Shown one piece after another: positions 7,351 to 15,514 of a stretch of DNA of 34,137 nt (position 1 is the first letter of the stretch; each line of letters opens with the position of its first letter). The notes beneath the pieces were generated by a model. It did not search any database. It was not told where the DNA came from and saw nothing but the letters and a program-made list of their open reading frames with translations. The position numbers and the translations under genes are program-made. The DNA is from Actinomycetota bacterium (GTDB taxonomy: Bacteria; Actinomycetota; Actinomycetes; Streptosporangiales; Streptosporangiaceae). The stretch spans positions 78,407 through 112,543 of the forward strand of contig PMSW01000095.1 of the NCBI GenBank assembly GCA_003168215.1, written 5' to 3'.

Positions 7351-7731
7351 GGCCCTTGTGTCCCTTGTGCCGTAGCTGCTCGCGCCTCGGCTGCTGGCCC
7401 CTCGCCGGGGCGCGGTCGCACCGACATGTATATCGCTCCATCTGACCGCCAGCTGCGCCGGACCCGCCGGGCCGGGACCGGCCTGGCCAGTCCGGGCCGG
7501 TCCCGGCCGGGCCAGTCCGGGCCAGTCGGCTCAGGCACGGTCCCCGGCCAGGCAACGAACGGCACGGTCCCCGGCCAGGCAACGAACGACGGGACCGCTA
7601 AGTTGCCCGTCCCATGGGCGTTCGGGTTGGTCGGTCGCTGGACGCACAGATTGCCTTTCGCCCCGCTGGCGCACGCACTGCACGCGCGTTGCACCGCCGC
7701 GCCTCAAGTCCAGCGCCACTGCCGTCTGCGC
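7351..7731. other. Gene-free, repeat-bearing intergenic stretch
   Basis: Between the GT51 start and the hairpin behind the hexosaminidase gene there is no credible gene. Long frames here read as low-complexity Pro/Gly/Arg peptides. The stretch holds a 14-bp direct repeat GGCCAGTCCGGGCC (7485-7498 and 7510-7523) and a 27-bp tandem duplication (7534-7587). The GT51 promoter must lie here but is not clear. Confidence 0.6.
7534..7587. repeat. 27-bp perfect tandem duplication
   Basis: Two identical 27-base units, 7534-7560 and 7561-7587, beginning GGCACGGTCCCC and ending AGGCAACGAAC, lie head to tail in the intergenic stretch. Just upstream is the 14-bp direct repeat at 7485 and 7510. Confidence 0.85.
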
Positions 7732-7766
7732 GAAGGATCCGGCGCGCTGGGAGGCGCGGATCCTTC
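7732..7766 (-). terminator. Hairpin behind the GH20 gene
   Basis: GAAGGATCCG (7732-7741) pairs perfectly with CGGATCCTTC (7757-7766), with GCGC pairs possible inside the loop. It lies 37 bases after the stop of the hexosaminidase gene. It has no U tract, as is common in actinomycete terminators. Confidence 0.6.
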
Positions 7767-7803
7767 ACGTTCACGGGACGACGGGCTCCTTCGGCTCTTC
7801 CGG

Positions 7804-9579
7804 TCAGGGAACGCCTGGCTGCCGGGCGATTTCATCCAGGTGCGCCGCAATGGCCGCTATCCGGTGACCGGCCCGGTGGCGGCGTGGCCCGGAGCCGCCC
7901 TGCTGCCACGGGCGCGGGCCATCGAGCGGCCGGTACTCCACGCCGGCCGCATCCAGACGGCGCAGGTGCGCGGTAAGCCGACCGTGCCAGTCCGGTACGG
8001 CTGCGGCCTGGACAGGAGCGGCTACGGCCGGCGCGCACGCGGCCTGGGCAGGAGCGGCTGCGGCCGGGGTGGCTGCGGCCGGGGTCGCCTGGGCAGGCTG
8101 GCCGGACCAGGCCGCCTCCGCCAGCACGCACGCCCGCGGGAAAGCCATGTACTCGAGGGCGCGGCTATCGCGGATGTACTCGGTCCAGAGCTGGAACTGG
8201 GTGCCGATCAGCCGCCGTGCGGCGTGCCCGGGCCAGCTGACGGCCGCTGCGCCCGGCGCGAACGCGGCGACATCCTGCACCGTTACCGGGCCGCCGAGCG
8301 CTAGCGGCTCACGCGCATCGTCGGCCTGGTAGTAGTCGAAGTAAGTGGGCACGACCGGGGTGGCAATGACGTCATGGCCTGCCTCGGCCGCGCGGCGCGC
8401 GATGTCCATGCCGCGCCAGGCCATCACGATGGTGTCCGGCCGCAGTGCGCCAGCTGGCGTTCCCGCACCGCTGGCGAAGCCCTCGTCCCAGACGACTGCC
8501 CTCGCCCCGAACCGGCCGGCGAGCATGTCGGCGACCTGCCGGAGAAACCTGGCATGCAGTTCGTCGGCGCTGCCCAGGCCGAGCTCGCGCCGGCAGGCCT
8601 CGATCGCCGGGTTGTCCCGCCAGCTGTCGAGCACGCACTCGTCCCCGCCGATATGCACGAACGGAGCCGGGACGGCGCTGAGCAGCTCACCGAAGATCTC
8701 CCCGAGGAAGCCGAGAGCCTCCGGCAGCGGCGACATGATCTGCGGGAATATGCCCCAGTCGGGGGACACCTCGTACCGCCCGCCCGGCACGGAGCCAAGG
8801 TACGGAAGCGCGGCCAGCAGCGCCGACGCGTGCCCGGGGACCTCGATCTCGGGGACGACGGTCACCATCCGCGCGGCAGCATAGGCGCTGATCTCGGCCA
8901 GGTCGGCGAGCGTGTAGTAGCCGCCGTGCGGGATTTCCTCGTAGACGGCAGGATCGGCGCTGTGGCTGATCCTGGACCTCGGCCGGTGCGAGCCGATCTC
9001 GTGCAGGGCGGGGTAGCGCTGGCTCTCGATGCGCCAGCCCTGGTCGTCGGTGAGGTGCAGGTGAAAGCGGTTCAGCTTGTGGGCGGCCAGCATGTCGATG
9101 AAGCTCAGCAGCACGGGCTTGGGGAAGAAATGCCTGGCCACGTCGAGATGCCCGCCGCGCCAGGACAGCGCGGGAGCATCGTCGATCTCCGCGCACGGCA
9201 GCTGCCAGGCCGGCCCCGGCACCGGCGCGGCGCGCCATGCCTCGTCAGGGAGCAGCTGGCGCAACGTCTGCGTCGCGTAGAACGCGCCCGCCTCTCCCCC
9301 GGCCGTGATTCGCGCGCCGACGGGACTGATACGAAGCTGGTATCCCTCGTCCGGCAGCCGCTCATCGATGTCCACGGCGATGCCGCCAGCCGCCGCGCCG
9401 CGCTCGCGGCCGGTTCCGGCCGGCCAGGGCAGCGCGGCAAGCACCCGCCGGACCGCGGCAGCCGCGCGCTGCGCGCCTGGCCCGGCTGTGATCGAGGTCT
9501 CCGTGCTGATCTCGAAGCTGCCGGGCTGCGGGCGGACGGATTTTGGATACGGCAGCAAGGCCGCGAGGCGGTCAGTCAT
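7804..9579 (-). CDS. GH20 beta-N-acetylhexosaminidase
   Basis: A 591-residue enzyme that removes terminal N-acetylhexosamine residues (chitin or wall-derived oligosaccharides). The GH20b-like N-terminal domain (about 10-130) ends with GAFYATQTLRQLL. The catalytic barrel then shows SWRGGHLDVARHF, HKLNRFHLHLTDDQGWRIE, VPEIEVPGH and the catalytic Asp-Glu pair in HIGGDE (D313, E314). No signal peptide is visible, so it may act in the cytoplasm on imported sugars. Between about 480 and 525 there is an Ala/Pro/Gln-rich insert (repeats of ATPAAA and APAQAA) that is not part of the family core. The start at ATG 9579 (MTDRLAAL) fits the family; a longer open frame running to 9819 only translates the antisense of the tRNA gene. 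GGAG lies just before the ATG. Confidence 0.9.
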   Translation of the reverse strand: MTDRLAALLPYPKSVRPQPGSFEISTETSITAGPGAQRAAAAVRRVLAALPWPAGTGRERGAAAGGIAVDIDERLPDEGYQLRISPVGARITAGGEAGAFYATQTLRQLLPDEAWRAAPVPGPAWQLPCAEIDDAPALSWRGGHLDVARHFFPKPVLLSFIDMLAAHKLNRFHLHLTDDQGWRIESQRYPALHEIGSHRPRSRISHSADPAVYEEIPHGGYYTLADLAEISAYAAARMVTVVPEIEVPGHASALLAALPYLGSVPGGRYEVSPDWGIFPQIMSPLPEALGFLGEIFGELLSAVPAPFVHIGGDECVLDSWRDNPAIEACRRELGLGSADELHARFLRQVADMLAGRFGARAVVWDEGFASGAGTPAGALRPDTIVMAWRGMDIARRAAEAGHDVIATPVVPTYFDYYQADDAREPLALGGPVTVQDVAAFAPGAAAVSWPGHAARRLIGTQFQLWTEYIRDSRALEYMAFPRACVLAEAAWSGQPAQATPAAATPAAAAPAQAACAPAVAAPVQAAAVPDWHGRLTAHLRRLDAAGVEYRPLDGPRPWQQGGSGPRRHRAGHRIAAIAAHLDEIARQPGVP

Positions 9580-9715
9580 GGTGCTCCAAGCTCTCGTTTC
9601 CGGGGCTGGGCAGGTACCGGACGCTAACAGCCCTGGCTCGCGGGCAACGCCCCGTATCCCGCGCTGCGCTAAGGTATGTAAGCCCGCCCAGGTCGGAGGC
9701 GGGCGCGGTAAGCAC

Positions 9716-9789
9716 CGGGACGTGGCCCAGCTTGGTAGGGCACTTGACTGGGGGTCAAGGGGTCGCGGGTTCAAATCCCGCCGTCCCGA
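9716..9789 (+). tRNA. tRNA-Pro (anticodon GGG)
   Basis: A full 74-nt cloverleaf: acceptor CGGGACG/CGTCCCG, D arm GCCC/GGGC, anticodon stem CTTGA/TCAAG with loop CTGGGGG (anticodon GGG, reading CCC/CCU), T arm GCGGG/CCCGC with loop TTCAAAT, discriminator A. CCA is not encoded. The inverted repeat GCCCGCC/GGCGGGC at 9682-9704 sits just ahead. Confidence 0.97.
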
Positions 9790-9806
9790 CGAGAACGAGC
9801 AGGTCA

Positions 9807-9839
9807 GAGGCCATTTCACCAGCCCGGTGAAGTGGCCTC
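9807..9839 (+). terminator. Strong hairpin terminator behind tRNA-Pro
   Basis: GAGGCCATTTCACC (9807-9820) pairs with GGTGAAGTGGCCTC (9826-9839) over 14 pairs with one G-U, loop AGCCC. A TTTT run follows at 9846-9849. It lies 17 bases after the tRNA. Confidence 0.85.
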
Positions 9840-10177
9840 AAGATCTTTTGACCGCACCTTGACCGCAGGATTTTGCGGCATTCTGCAGTATCTCGTGAAC
9901 ATCAGATGTGGCGAACGTCACGCCAGACACAACGCGAGTTAACATCCGACCCTTGCGCGACCGCCGACCGCTGGTGCCAGTCGGGCCTAATGGTGGCGCT
10001 GCGAGAATGGGTGTCGCGGTGATCTTCTCGGGGGTGAAGTGCGTCGTGGCCCGCGAGCTGGCTGGCCGCAGTTCCGGTCATATCCCGAGAACCGGAACTA
10101 CACGCGTAAGGCTCGGATAGCCTGCTCGGCGTGAACCGCCGTGTAATGACGTGGCACAGGTGGCCGCCGGCGAGCAC
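9840..10177. other. Gene-free stretch ahead of the MraY homologue
   Basis: No gene is supported here. The frame on the minus strand across 9902-11305 is the antisense shadow of the MraY gene. TTGACCGCA is repeated directly at 9848-9856 and 9859-9867. The stretch carries the 9-bp inverted repeat at 10070-10099 described separately. No second copy of the tRNA 3' end was seen, so there is no sign of an attachment-site duplication. Confidence 0.5.
10070..10099. promoter_or_regulatory. 9-bp inverted repeat upstream of the MraY homologue
   Basis: AGTTCCGGT (10070-10078) and ACCGGAACT (10091-10099) are perfectly complementary around a 12-base centre. It lies about 80-100 bases before the possible starts of the gene. 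It fits an operator for a dimeric regulator or a leader hairpin. Confidence 0.5.
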
Positions 10178-11269
10178 ATGCGAGGGGCCGCCCGGTTGAA
10201 GACGATCATCGTCGCCGGGGCGGTGGCGCTGCTGGTCGCGCTGTTCGGAACGCCGCTGTTCACCAGGCTGATGCGGCGGCACGGCTATGGCCAGCCGATC
10301 CGGGTCGAGGGCCCCAAGTCGCACGAGACCAAGCGCGGCACGCCCACCATGGGTGGCACAGTCTTCGTGATCGCGGCGGTGATCGGCTACGTGGTAGCGC
10401 ACGCGGCCACCGACGATCCGTTTACGCCTTCGGGCGTGCTGGTACTGCTGCTGATGGCGGGACTGGGCCTCGTCGGGTTCATCGACGACTTCCTCAAGAT
10501 CTTCCGGCAGAACAGTACGGGGCTGCGCAGCCGGGCGAAGCTGGCCGGCCAGTTCGTGGTGGCGGTGGTATTCGCGGCGGGGGTGCTGCACTATCCGGAC
10601 AAAGTCGGACTGACGCCCGCTGACGCGTACCTTTCCTTCCTGCGGGACTTCGGCCCGGCTATCGGCACGCTGCCGTTCATCATCTGGGCAGTCATCATGG
10701 TGGCCGGCACCTCCAACGCTGTGAACCTGACCGACGGGCTGGATGGTCTGGCCACTGGATCCACAATCCTGGTGCTGGCCGCTTACGTGCTGATCGGCAT
10801 CTGGCAGGAGCGCAACGACTGCATCAACTTCCTCTCCTCGCAGTGCTACCCGGTACGTGACCCGCTCGACATGGCGGTGGTCGCCGCCGCGGTCCTCGGC
10901 GCCTGTTTCGGATTCTTGTGGTGGAATGCGCCACCGGCCAAGATCTTCATGGGCGACACCGGGTCGCTGGCCTTGGGCGGAGCGCTGGCTGGCCTCGCCA
11001 TCTGCACCAAGACGCAACTGCTCCTGCTGATCCTCGGCGGCCTGTTCGTGATCATCACCCTGTCTGACGTGATTCAGGTGAGCGTCTTCAAGGTGACCAG
11101 GAGCAGAACCGGGCGAGGGAAACGGGTCTTCAAGATGGCGCCGCTGCAGCACCACTTCGAGCTGGTGGGCTGGGCGGATACGACGATCCTGATCAGGTTC
11201 TGGCTGATCTCCGGTCTGTGCGTGGCGCTCGGCCTCGGGATCTTCTATGCGGCCTGGCTGCAGACCTGA
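10178..11269 (+). CDS. mraY: MraY-like phospho-N-acetylmuramoyl-pentapeptide transferase
   Basis: A polytopic enzyme that transfers phospho-MurNAc-pentapeptide from UDP to undecaprenyl phosphate, making lipid I. About ten membrane helices are seen. Family motifs: [15 protein letters not shown] at 46-60, VGFIDDFLK with the Asp pair near 103-104, [30 protein letters not shown] and [13 protein letters not shown] (the HHH-type active-site loop). The insert [10 protein letters not shown] before [10 protein letters not shown] is somewhat longer than in Streptomyces MraY. The start is uncertain: ATG 10178, or TTG 10196, which matches the family N-terminus ([10 protein letters not shown]) and has GAGGGG 8 bases ahead; GTG 10151 is less likely. 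The usual division/cell-wall cluster genes (murF, murD, ftsW) are absent around it, so this may be a second copy. Essentiality is not implied. Confidence 0.9.
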   Translation: MRGAARLKTIIVAGAVALLVALFGTPLFTRLMRRHGYGQPIRVEGPKSHETKRGTPTMGGTVFVIAAVIGYVVAHAATDDPFTPSGVLVLLLMAGLGLVGFIDDFLKIFRQNSTGLRSRAKLAGQFVVAVVFAAGVLHYPDKVGLTPADAYLSFLRDFGPAIGTLPFIIWAVIMVAGTSNAVNLTDGLDGLATGSTILVLAAYVLIGIWQERNDCINFLSSQCYPVRDPLDMAVVAAAVLGACFGFLWWNAPPAKIFMGDTGSLALGGALAGLAICTKTQLLLLILGGLFVIITLSDVIQVSVFKVTRSRTGRGKRVFKMAPLQHHFELVGWADTTILIRFWLISGLCVALGLGIFYAAWLQT

Positions 11270-11433
11270 CGCAGGAAGGCTCCGGGATAGCTCTATGGAC
11301 GACATTTCGCCTGCTGGAGAACCACTGCACGAAGATCGAGCAGACCGCTAGCAGCTGATCCCGCCAAACCCTTCAGGAGATGGCCCGCTCGATGCGGCAG
11401 AACGGCACTCGTAGCCGTCGGGCTCGTGCAGCC

Positions 11434-12162
11434 TCACAGCCGGGATCTCAGCACGGCGATCTCGGGCCACGGGTCGAAGCCGTGCTCGACCAGCCAGCGG
11501 ACCACCCGCAGGCTTCGCAACGACCACCACGCGCGGATCACGTCGAGGTCGACGTCGGTTCCGTAGCCGGCGACGACGTCGCCAAGGTGCTCCTCGTGTC
11601 CGAGCGTCAGGCTGGCGAGGTCGTACAGGGCATCGCCCTGGCCCGCCTCGGACCAGTCGATCACGCCGATGATCTCGTCACCGTCGACGAACACGTGGGT
11701 GACCTGCAGGTCGCCGTGCGTGAACACCGGTGTCCACGGCCGGAGCGCAGCCTCGGCGACCTGGCGGTTGCGCGTGACCACGCCGACGGGAAGGACGTCG
11801 TTCGCGACGATCCACTCGCATTGGCCGTCGAGGTGCGATGCGATCTCGCCGGAGCTCCGGCCGGGCCATGGCGGCAGCGGCGCGTCGTGCAGCATCCGTG
11901 CGGCGGCACCCGCCGCGGCCCACGCCGCCGGCGACGCGGTCGACGGCTCGCCGAGGCGGCCGAGTGCCGTCCCTGGGAGGGCGGCGAGCGCGAGCACGGG
12001 CGGCTTCCGCCACAGGACTTCCGGAGTCGGGATCGGCGCCATGGCCATCGCCTCGACCTCGACGTCGGTGCGCGTCTGATCAGCGTCGATCTTCAGGAAC
12101 ACGTCGCCGACGCGCAGGGTCGCGCGCTCGTGATGGGCAACGACGACCTCGACCTCCTCCAC
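11434..12162 (-). CDS. APH-family phosphotransferase
   Basis: A 242-residue protein with the aminoglycoside/choline kinase-like fold in shortened form. The catalytic loop reads FTHGDLQVTHVFVDGD and the metal-binding motif follows as GVIDWSEAGQGDALYDLASL. In the loop, His stands where many APH enzymes have the Mg-binding Asn (HGDxxxxN); this HGDLQxxHVFVD form occurs in an actinobacterial subgroup. The N-terminal lobe begins VVVAHHERATLRVGDVFLKIDAD, where the Lys could be the ATP-binding residue. Start is GTG 12162. The substrate may be an antibiotic, a sugar or a small metabolite; it cannot be told from sequence. It is convergent with the MraY homologue. Confidence 0.8.
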   Translation of the reverse strand: MEEVEVVVAHHERATLRVGDVFLKIDADQTRTDVEVEAMAMAPIPTPEVLWRKPPVLALAALPGTALGRLGEPSTASPAAWAAAGAAARMLHDAPLPPWPGRSSGEIASHLDGQCEWIVANDVLPVGVVTRNRQVAEAALRPWTPVFTHGDLQVTHVFVDGDEIIGVIDWSEAGQGDALYDLASLTLGHEEHLGDVVAGYGTDVDLDVIRAWWSLRSLRVVRWLVEHGFDPWPEIAVLRSRL

Positions 12163-12560
12163 GCCGGCGATTATCGCGGGATGACCGCCGATTGTCGCCG
12201 GGTTTATCGCGTGCGACTGCGCGGCTATCCACCGCGCCAGGTTCGAGCAGCTCCGCTACGGGGCCTGGCGCAGGCCGCTCCCGCCGCCCGGGGCGACGCA
12301 GAGTAGGACAGGGGCGCCCCGGACAGCCGGGCTCGCGGCGGGCGCGGCCACTGCGGAGCCTTCCGCAGTCCAGCCGATCTGCCGGTAGCAGATACCAGAT
12401 ACCAGGGCACGCCTGGCCCGGGGCGTCCTAGCGTCACCGTGTGGGCGTCTTCGAGCTGATCCCGGGCCTGGGGTGGCTGCCGCTGTACTGGCAAGCGATC
12501 ACCCGTCACCGCCGGGCGGGTTAGAGCGCCGCTCGTGACCCGCTGCCGGCGAGCATCCCG
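12163..12560. other. Gene-free stretch with a hairpin
   Basis: No gene is supported. An inverted repeat ACTGCGGA/TCCGCAGT (12350-12369, 4-base loop) and a short tandem CAGATAC pair near 12390 are present. A 27-codon frame at 12441-12524 encodes a hydrophobic peptide but has no ribosome site. The stretch must hold the promoter for the phosphotransferase gene on the minus strand. Confidence 0.5.
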
Positions 12561-13073
12561 TTACGGGTCGATCGTGATGCTGAACCCCTGGCTCGCGGTG
12601 TCGCCGAGGCTGTCGGTCACTTTCATCGTGAAGGCGAAGGTGCCTGCCTTTGTGGGCGTCCCGGACAGGACGTTGTTGTTGTAGGTTCCGGGGTTTCCCG
12701 ACCTGAAGCTCAGACCGGGCGGGGCCTGCCCGGCGGCGACCGAGAACGTGTAGGGCGTCTCGCCGCCTGTGGCGCCGAAGGCGATGGCGGGATAGGCGGT
12801 GCCGACCGTGCCGGCATTGCAGCAGGGACCGGTCCCGCTGAGCAGGAGCGGCGGCATGGGGTCGATGGTGAGGCTGAATTGCTGGGTTGCCTGCTGCCCG
12901 TCGTAGTCGCTGACCCGCATGGTGAAGGTGTAGGTGCCGGCGGTGGTCGGCGTTCCGGCCAGCTCATCGTTGGCGTACCTCGGGCCGCAGCAGCTGTCGG
13001 TCTGCATGGTGAGGCCGGACGGGAGTTGCCCGGCGGTCAGGGCCCAGGTGTAGGGCGCGGCAGCCGCGGTGAG
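12561..13073 (-). pseudogene. Tandem Ig-like (He_PIG-type) repeat remnant
   Basis: About 170 codons of an extracellular-type repeat protein. Two copies of a putative Ig-fold domain are seen. The pattern is PYTWALTAGQLPSGL, then a Cys-Cys segment (SCCGPRY), then LAGTPTTAGTYTFTMRVSD, ending FSLTIDP. The second copy reads PYTFSVAAGQAPPGL, LSGTPTKAGTFAFTMKVTD, FSITIDP, with CCNAG between them. The frame starts immediately after the TGA stop (13074-13076) of the upstream prenyltransferase-like gene and is in the same frame. It has no start codon at its beginning. The only ATG (13007) is internal to the domain and has no ribosome site. So it is either a 5'-truncated remnant placed there by recombination, or a tail reached by stop-codon readthrough. 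I favour a remnant. It ends at a TAA. Confidence 0.65.
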
Positions 13074-14018
13074 TCAGCCTTCCCACCAGTCAAGCACCCG
13101 GAGCGCGCGGAGGGTGTTCCAGCGGCTCGGCTCCCCCGCGGGATCCTCAAGGGCGAAGTGGACGCGGCCGGGATGGATGCGGTCGAGCAGCCAGCGGCCG
13201 TCCGGCTGCTGCTTCGAGCGCACGATCTCCACGGCCTCGGCCATCCGGGAATCCGGCTCGGCGCCCGAACGCCGGAAGTAGTCGAGCGCACGCAGCACGT
13301 CGTAGCGCCAGTAATAGGGGAAGGCGAAGTCGAGATACTCCGGGTTGACGACCTCGCCGGTGCTCTTGCGGCGGAACAGGCTTCGCTCGAGCAGGTACTC
13401 CTCCCCGCTGCGTCGCGCCTCGCGCACTGCGGCGGACCCGCCGGTCGCGCGCTCAAATTCGAGTAGCCCGTCGAGCACGGTGATCGTCGTGTCGAACGAG
13501 GAGCGTACGGATCCGTTCTCGGCCTCGCAGTTCCATCCGCCGTCAGCGAGCCGCTCCCCGACGATCCGGTCGACGAGCGGCGCGACGTCCACCGTGTAGT
13601 AGGCGCCCGTCTCGATCGTCCTGCCGTTGATGCACGGCTCGACCTCGCCGTCGAAGTAGCGCTGCCCGGCGTGCTCCCATCGCCCGTGCTCGGCGATGAG
13701 CGCGATCGCGCGGCGTGCCGCCTCGGACGCCGGGTCGAGCCCGAAGATCTGCAAGGTCTGCAGGCTGTGCATCGTCGCTGTCCAGGGCTGCCCCGGTTCG
13801 CCGCCGGTGTAGGACGCCGGGAAGCAGGCGCCGCCGTCCCACAGCCCGTCGGCGCCCTCGAGCGCCAGCAGACGGGCGCCCCAGCCCACGCGCCCCACGC
13901 GCGCTCGTTCGGCGGCGACCTCGTCCGGCGAGGCGTCGGTGAGATCGCCTAGCACCTGCCAGCGGATGGCCGGGTCGGAGTCGAGCAGCCAGTCGATCAC
14001 GGACCTCGGGGTAGTCAT
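13074..14018 (-). CDS. Prenyltransferase/squalene cyclase-like alpha-toroid protein
   Basis: A 314-residue protein that reads as an alpha/alpha toroid of the terpene cyclase/prenyltransferase-like class. Repeated helix-turn patterns with aromatic/Gly motifs are visible: DGLWDGGACFP, ADGGWNCE and KQQPDGRWLLDR (QxxDGxW-like repeats), with WxxxxLRALRVLDWW at the end. Proteins of this kind are annotated in actinobacteria without a firm substrate, and no DxDD cyclase acid motif is seen, so enzyme activity is not certain. ATG 14018 is chosen because AGGAG lies 6 bases ahead; ATG 14063 would add 15 residues. The protein ends naturally (VLDWWEG) at a TGA, and the same frame then continues into the Ig-repeat remnant. 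It is divergent from the DUF899 gene. Confidence 0.7.
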   Translation of the reverse strand: MTTPRSVIDWLLDSDPAIRWQVLGDLTDASPDEVAAERARVGRVGWGARLLALEGADGLWDGGACFPASYTGGEPGQPWTATMHSLQTLQIFGLDPASEAARRAIALIAEHGRWEHAGQRYFDGEVEPCINGRTIETGAYYTVDVAPLVDRIVGERLADGGWNCEAENGSVRSSFDTTITVLDGLLEFERATGGSAAVREARRSGEEYLLERSLFRRKSTGEVVNPEYLDFAFPYYWRYDVLRALDYFRRSGAEPDSRMAEAVEIVRSKQQPDGRWLLDRIHPGRVHFALEDPAGEPSRWNTLRALRVLDWWEG

Positions 14019-14212
14019 CGACGACTCCTGGATGGTGGCGTTCAGGTTGGTGTTGTTCGTCATAAGGCTCAGTGTTTCCCGGGCTGTTCAGGTACTTCGG
14101 CTTCCCTGCCGCCTTGTAACATTGCCCGGCCGGGGCGATTAGTTCCGGGGACCCTGTTCGTCCAACTTCTTAACGGTGGCGTACGGAGCCCGCCTGAGGA
14201 CGGAGGAGAGTC

Positions 14213-14911
14213 ATGAGTCCGCGAGTCGTCTCGGCCGATGAGTGGGTGGCCGCACGCAAGGAGCTGCAGGCCGCCGAGGAGGAGGCCGTACGCACTCTCG
14301 GGCAGATCGCGAGCCGACGCCGCGAGATGCCGGCCGTCAAGATCGAGAAGGACTACGTCTTCGAGGGCCCGGACGGCAAGGCCAGCCTGCTGGATCTGTT
14401 CGAGGGCCGGACTCAGCTCATCGTGCAGCACTTCATGTTCGACCCGGCCTGGGACGAGGGCTGCCCGGTCTGCTCCTACCAGGCCGATAGCGTCGGTCAC
14501 CTGGCCCACTTGCATGCCCGCAATACCTCGTACGCGGCAGTATCCCGGGCGCCGATCAGCAAGATCGAGCCATTCCGGCAGCGGATGGGCTGGGCCTTCC
14601 CGTGGTATTCGTCGCAGGGAAGCGACTTTAACTACGACTTCCACGTGACTCATGACGAGAGTGTCACGCCCATCGAGTACAACTTCCGGACCGCGCAGGA
14701 GCTGGTCGACATGGGCCGGGCCTGGAGCGCCCGGCCCGGCGAGCAGGGCGGCATCAGCGTCTTCTTCCGGGACGGCGACACCGTACTGCATACCTGGTCA
14801 GGCTACGGCCCAGTCACCGACTTGGTCTGCGAGACCGACATCCTCCTCGACCTGACGCCGCTGGGCCGCCAGTACGAAGACGTCGAATTGCGCCACCACG
14901 ACAAGTACTAG
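14213..14911 (+). CDS. DUF899 family thioredoxin-like protein
   Basis: A 232-residue cytoplasmic protein of the DUF899 family. It starts with an amphipathic helix (EWVAARKELQAAEEEAVRTLGQIASRRREMP) and then the thioredoxin-like part. This carries LLDLFEGRTQLIVQHFMFDPAWDEGCPVCSYQAD with a CxxC at 84-87, YAAVSRAPISKIEPFRQRMGWAFPWYSS, and GGISVFFRDGDTVLHTWSGYGP. Family members are thought to be redox proteins, but their partner is unknown. ATG 14213 follows GGACGGAGGAG by a few bases, giving a good ribosome site. The DinB-like gene follows after 30 bases, likely in one operon. Confidence 0.88.
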   Translation: MSPRVVSADEWVAARKELQAAEEEAVRTLGQIASRRREMPAVKIEKDYVFEGPDGKASLLDLFEGRTQLIVQHFMFDPAWDEGCPVCSYQADSVGHLAHLHARNTSYAAVSRAPISKIEPFRQRMGWAFPWYSSQGSDFNYDFHVTHDESVTPIEYNFRTAQELVDMGRAWSARPGEQGGISVFFRDGDTVLHTWSGYGPVTDLVCETDILLDLTPLGRQYEDVELRHHDKY

Positions 14912-14941
14912 CCAAGCGATCGACCCGGCAGGAGGATGGAC

Positions 14942-15460
14942 ATGACCGGCAATCAGCCTGAGGACCCGGAGGGCCAGGCTCTGCTGGCCTTCCTCGCTGC
15001 CCAGCGCGACTCGGTGCTTTCCATTGTGGAGGGGCTGGATGAGGAGGCGTGGCACCGGCCGGTCGTGCCGTCGGGCTGGACGCCGGCCGGGCTGGTCGAG
15101 CACCTGGGCGGCGCAGAGTGGCACTGGTTCCAGGGGGTCGTGACCGGCGCAGTTCCCGAGCCGCCGCCCGGGGATGAGGACCTGCCTCCCTATGACCCGA
15201 CGGCAGCGTTCGTCAGTGACCTGCCCTCAGCGGAGATCATCCGCTTCTACCGTGACCAGTGCGCGAGCTCCGATGCGGTGCTGGCGGTGACGCCGCTGTC
15301 GGCGCCGCCGCGCGGCAGGCACGGTCGGCTGGAGAAGGACGAACCGCCGACCGTGCGCTGGATCGTGCTGCACATGATCGAGGAGACCGCGCGACATGCC
15401 GGTCACCTGGACATCGCCAGGGAACTGATCGACGGCCAGACCGGGCTCGGGCCGCGCTGA
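14942..15460 (+). CDS. DinB/DUF664 family protein
   Basis: A 172-residue four-helix protein of the DinB superfamily, DUF664-like. Histidines suited to metal binding are in the expected places: LVEHLGGAEWHWF (near residue 60) and HMIEETARHAGHLDIARELIDG in the last helices. In actinobacteria this group includes mycothiol-dependent S-transferases, so a mycothiol-linked reaction is a reasonable but unproven guess. ATG 14942 is chosen over ATG 14936 because AGGAGG (14930-14935) overlaps too closely with the latter. It probably shares an operon with the DUF899 gene. It converges with the MFS gene. Confidence 0.85.
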   Translation: MTGNQPEDPEGQALLAFLAAQRDSVLSIVEGLDEEAWHRPVVPSGWTPAGLVEHLGGAEWHWFQGVVTGAVPEPPPGDEDLPPYDPTAAFVSDLPSAEIIRFYRDQCASSDAVLAVTPLSAPPRGRHGRLEKDEPPTVRWIVLHMIEETARHAGHLDIARELIDGQTGLGPR

Positions 15461-15514
15461 CCGGCCTGACGCCATCCCTGCCGCCACGCCTAGTCGGCCA
15501 GCCAAATGGTTTAG

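Noticed and set aside
6616-8304. 562-codon frame on the plus strand
   Set aside because: Antisense to the GT51 and hexosaminidase genes, low-complexity Arg/Gly content and no domain.
9580-9819. N-terminal extension of the hexosaminidase frame (about 80 codons)
   Set aside because: The extension translates the antisense of tRNA-Pro and has no family match; the start at 9579 fits the GH20 family.
9716-9900. tRNA-Pro as an integration site
   Set aside because: The 3' end of the tRNA is not repeated elsewhere in the window and no integrase gene is present.
9902-11305. 467-codon frame on the minus strand
   Set aside because: It is the antisense shadow of the MraY gene and is His/Gln/Arg-rich with no domain.
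11295-11351. 18-codon frame MDDISPAGEPLHEDRADR
   Set aside because: Very short, no convincing ribosome site and no recognised family.
12441-12524. 27-codon frame VGVFELIPGLGWLPLYWQ...
   Set aside because: No ribosome site ahead of the GTG and too short to test; could be chance.
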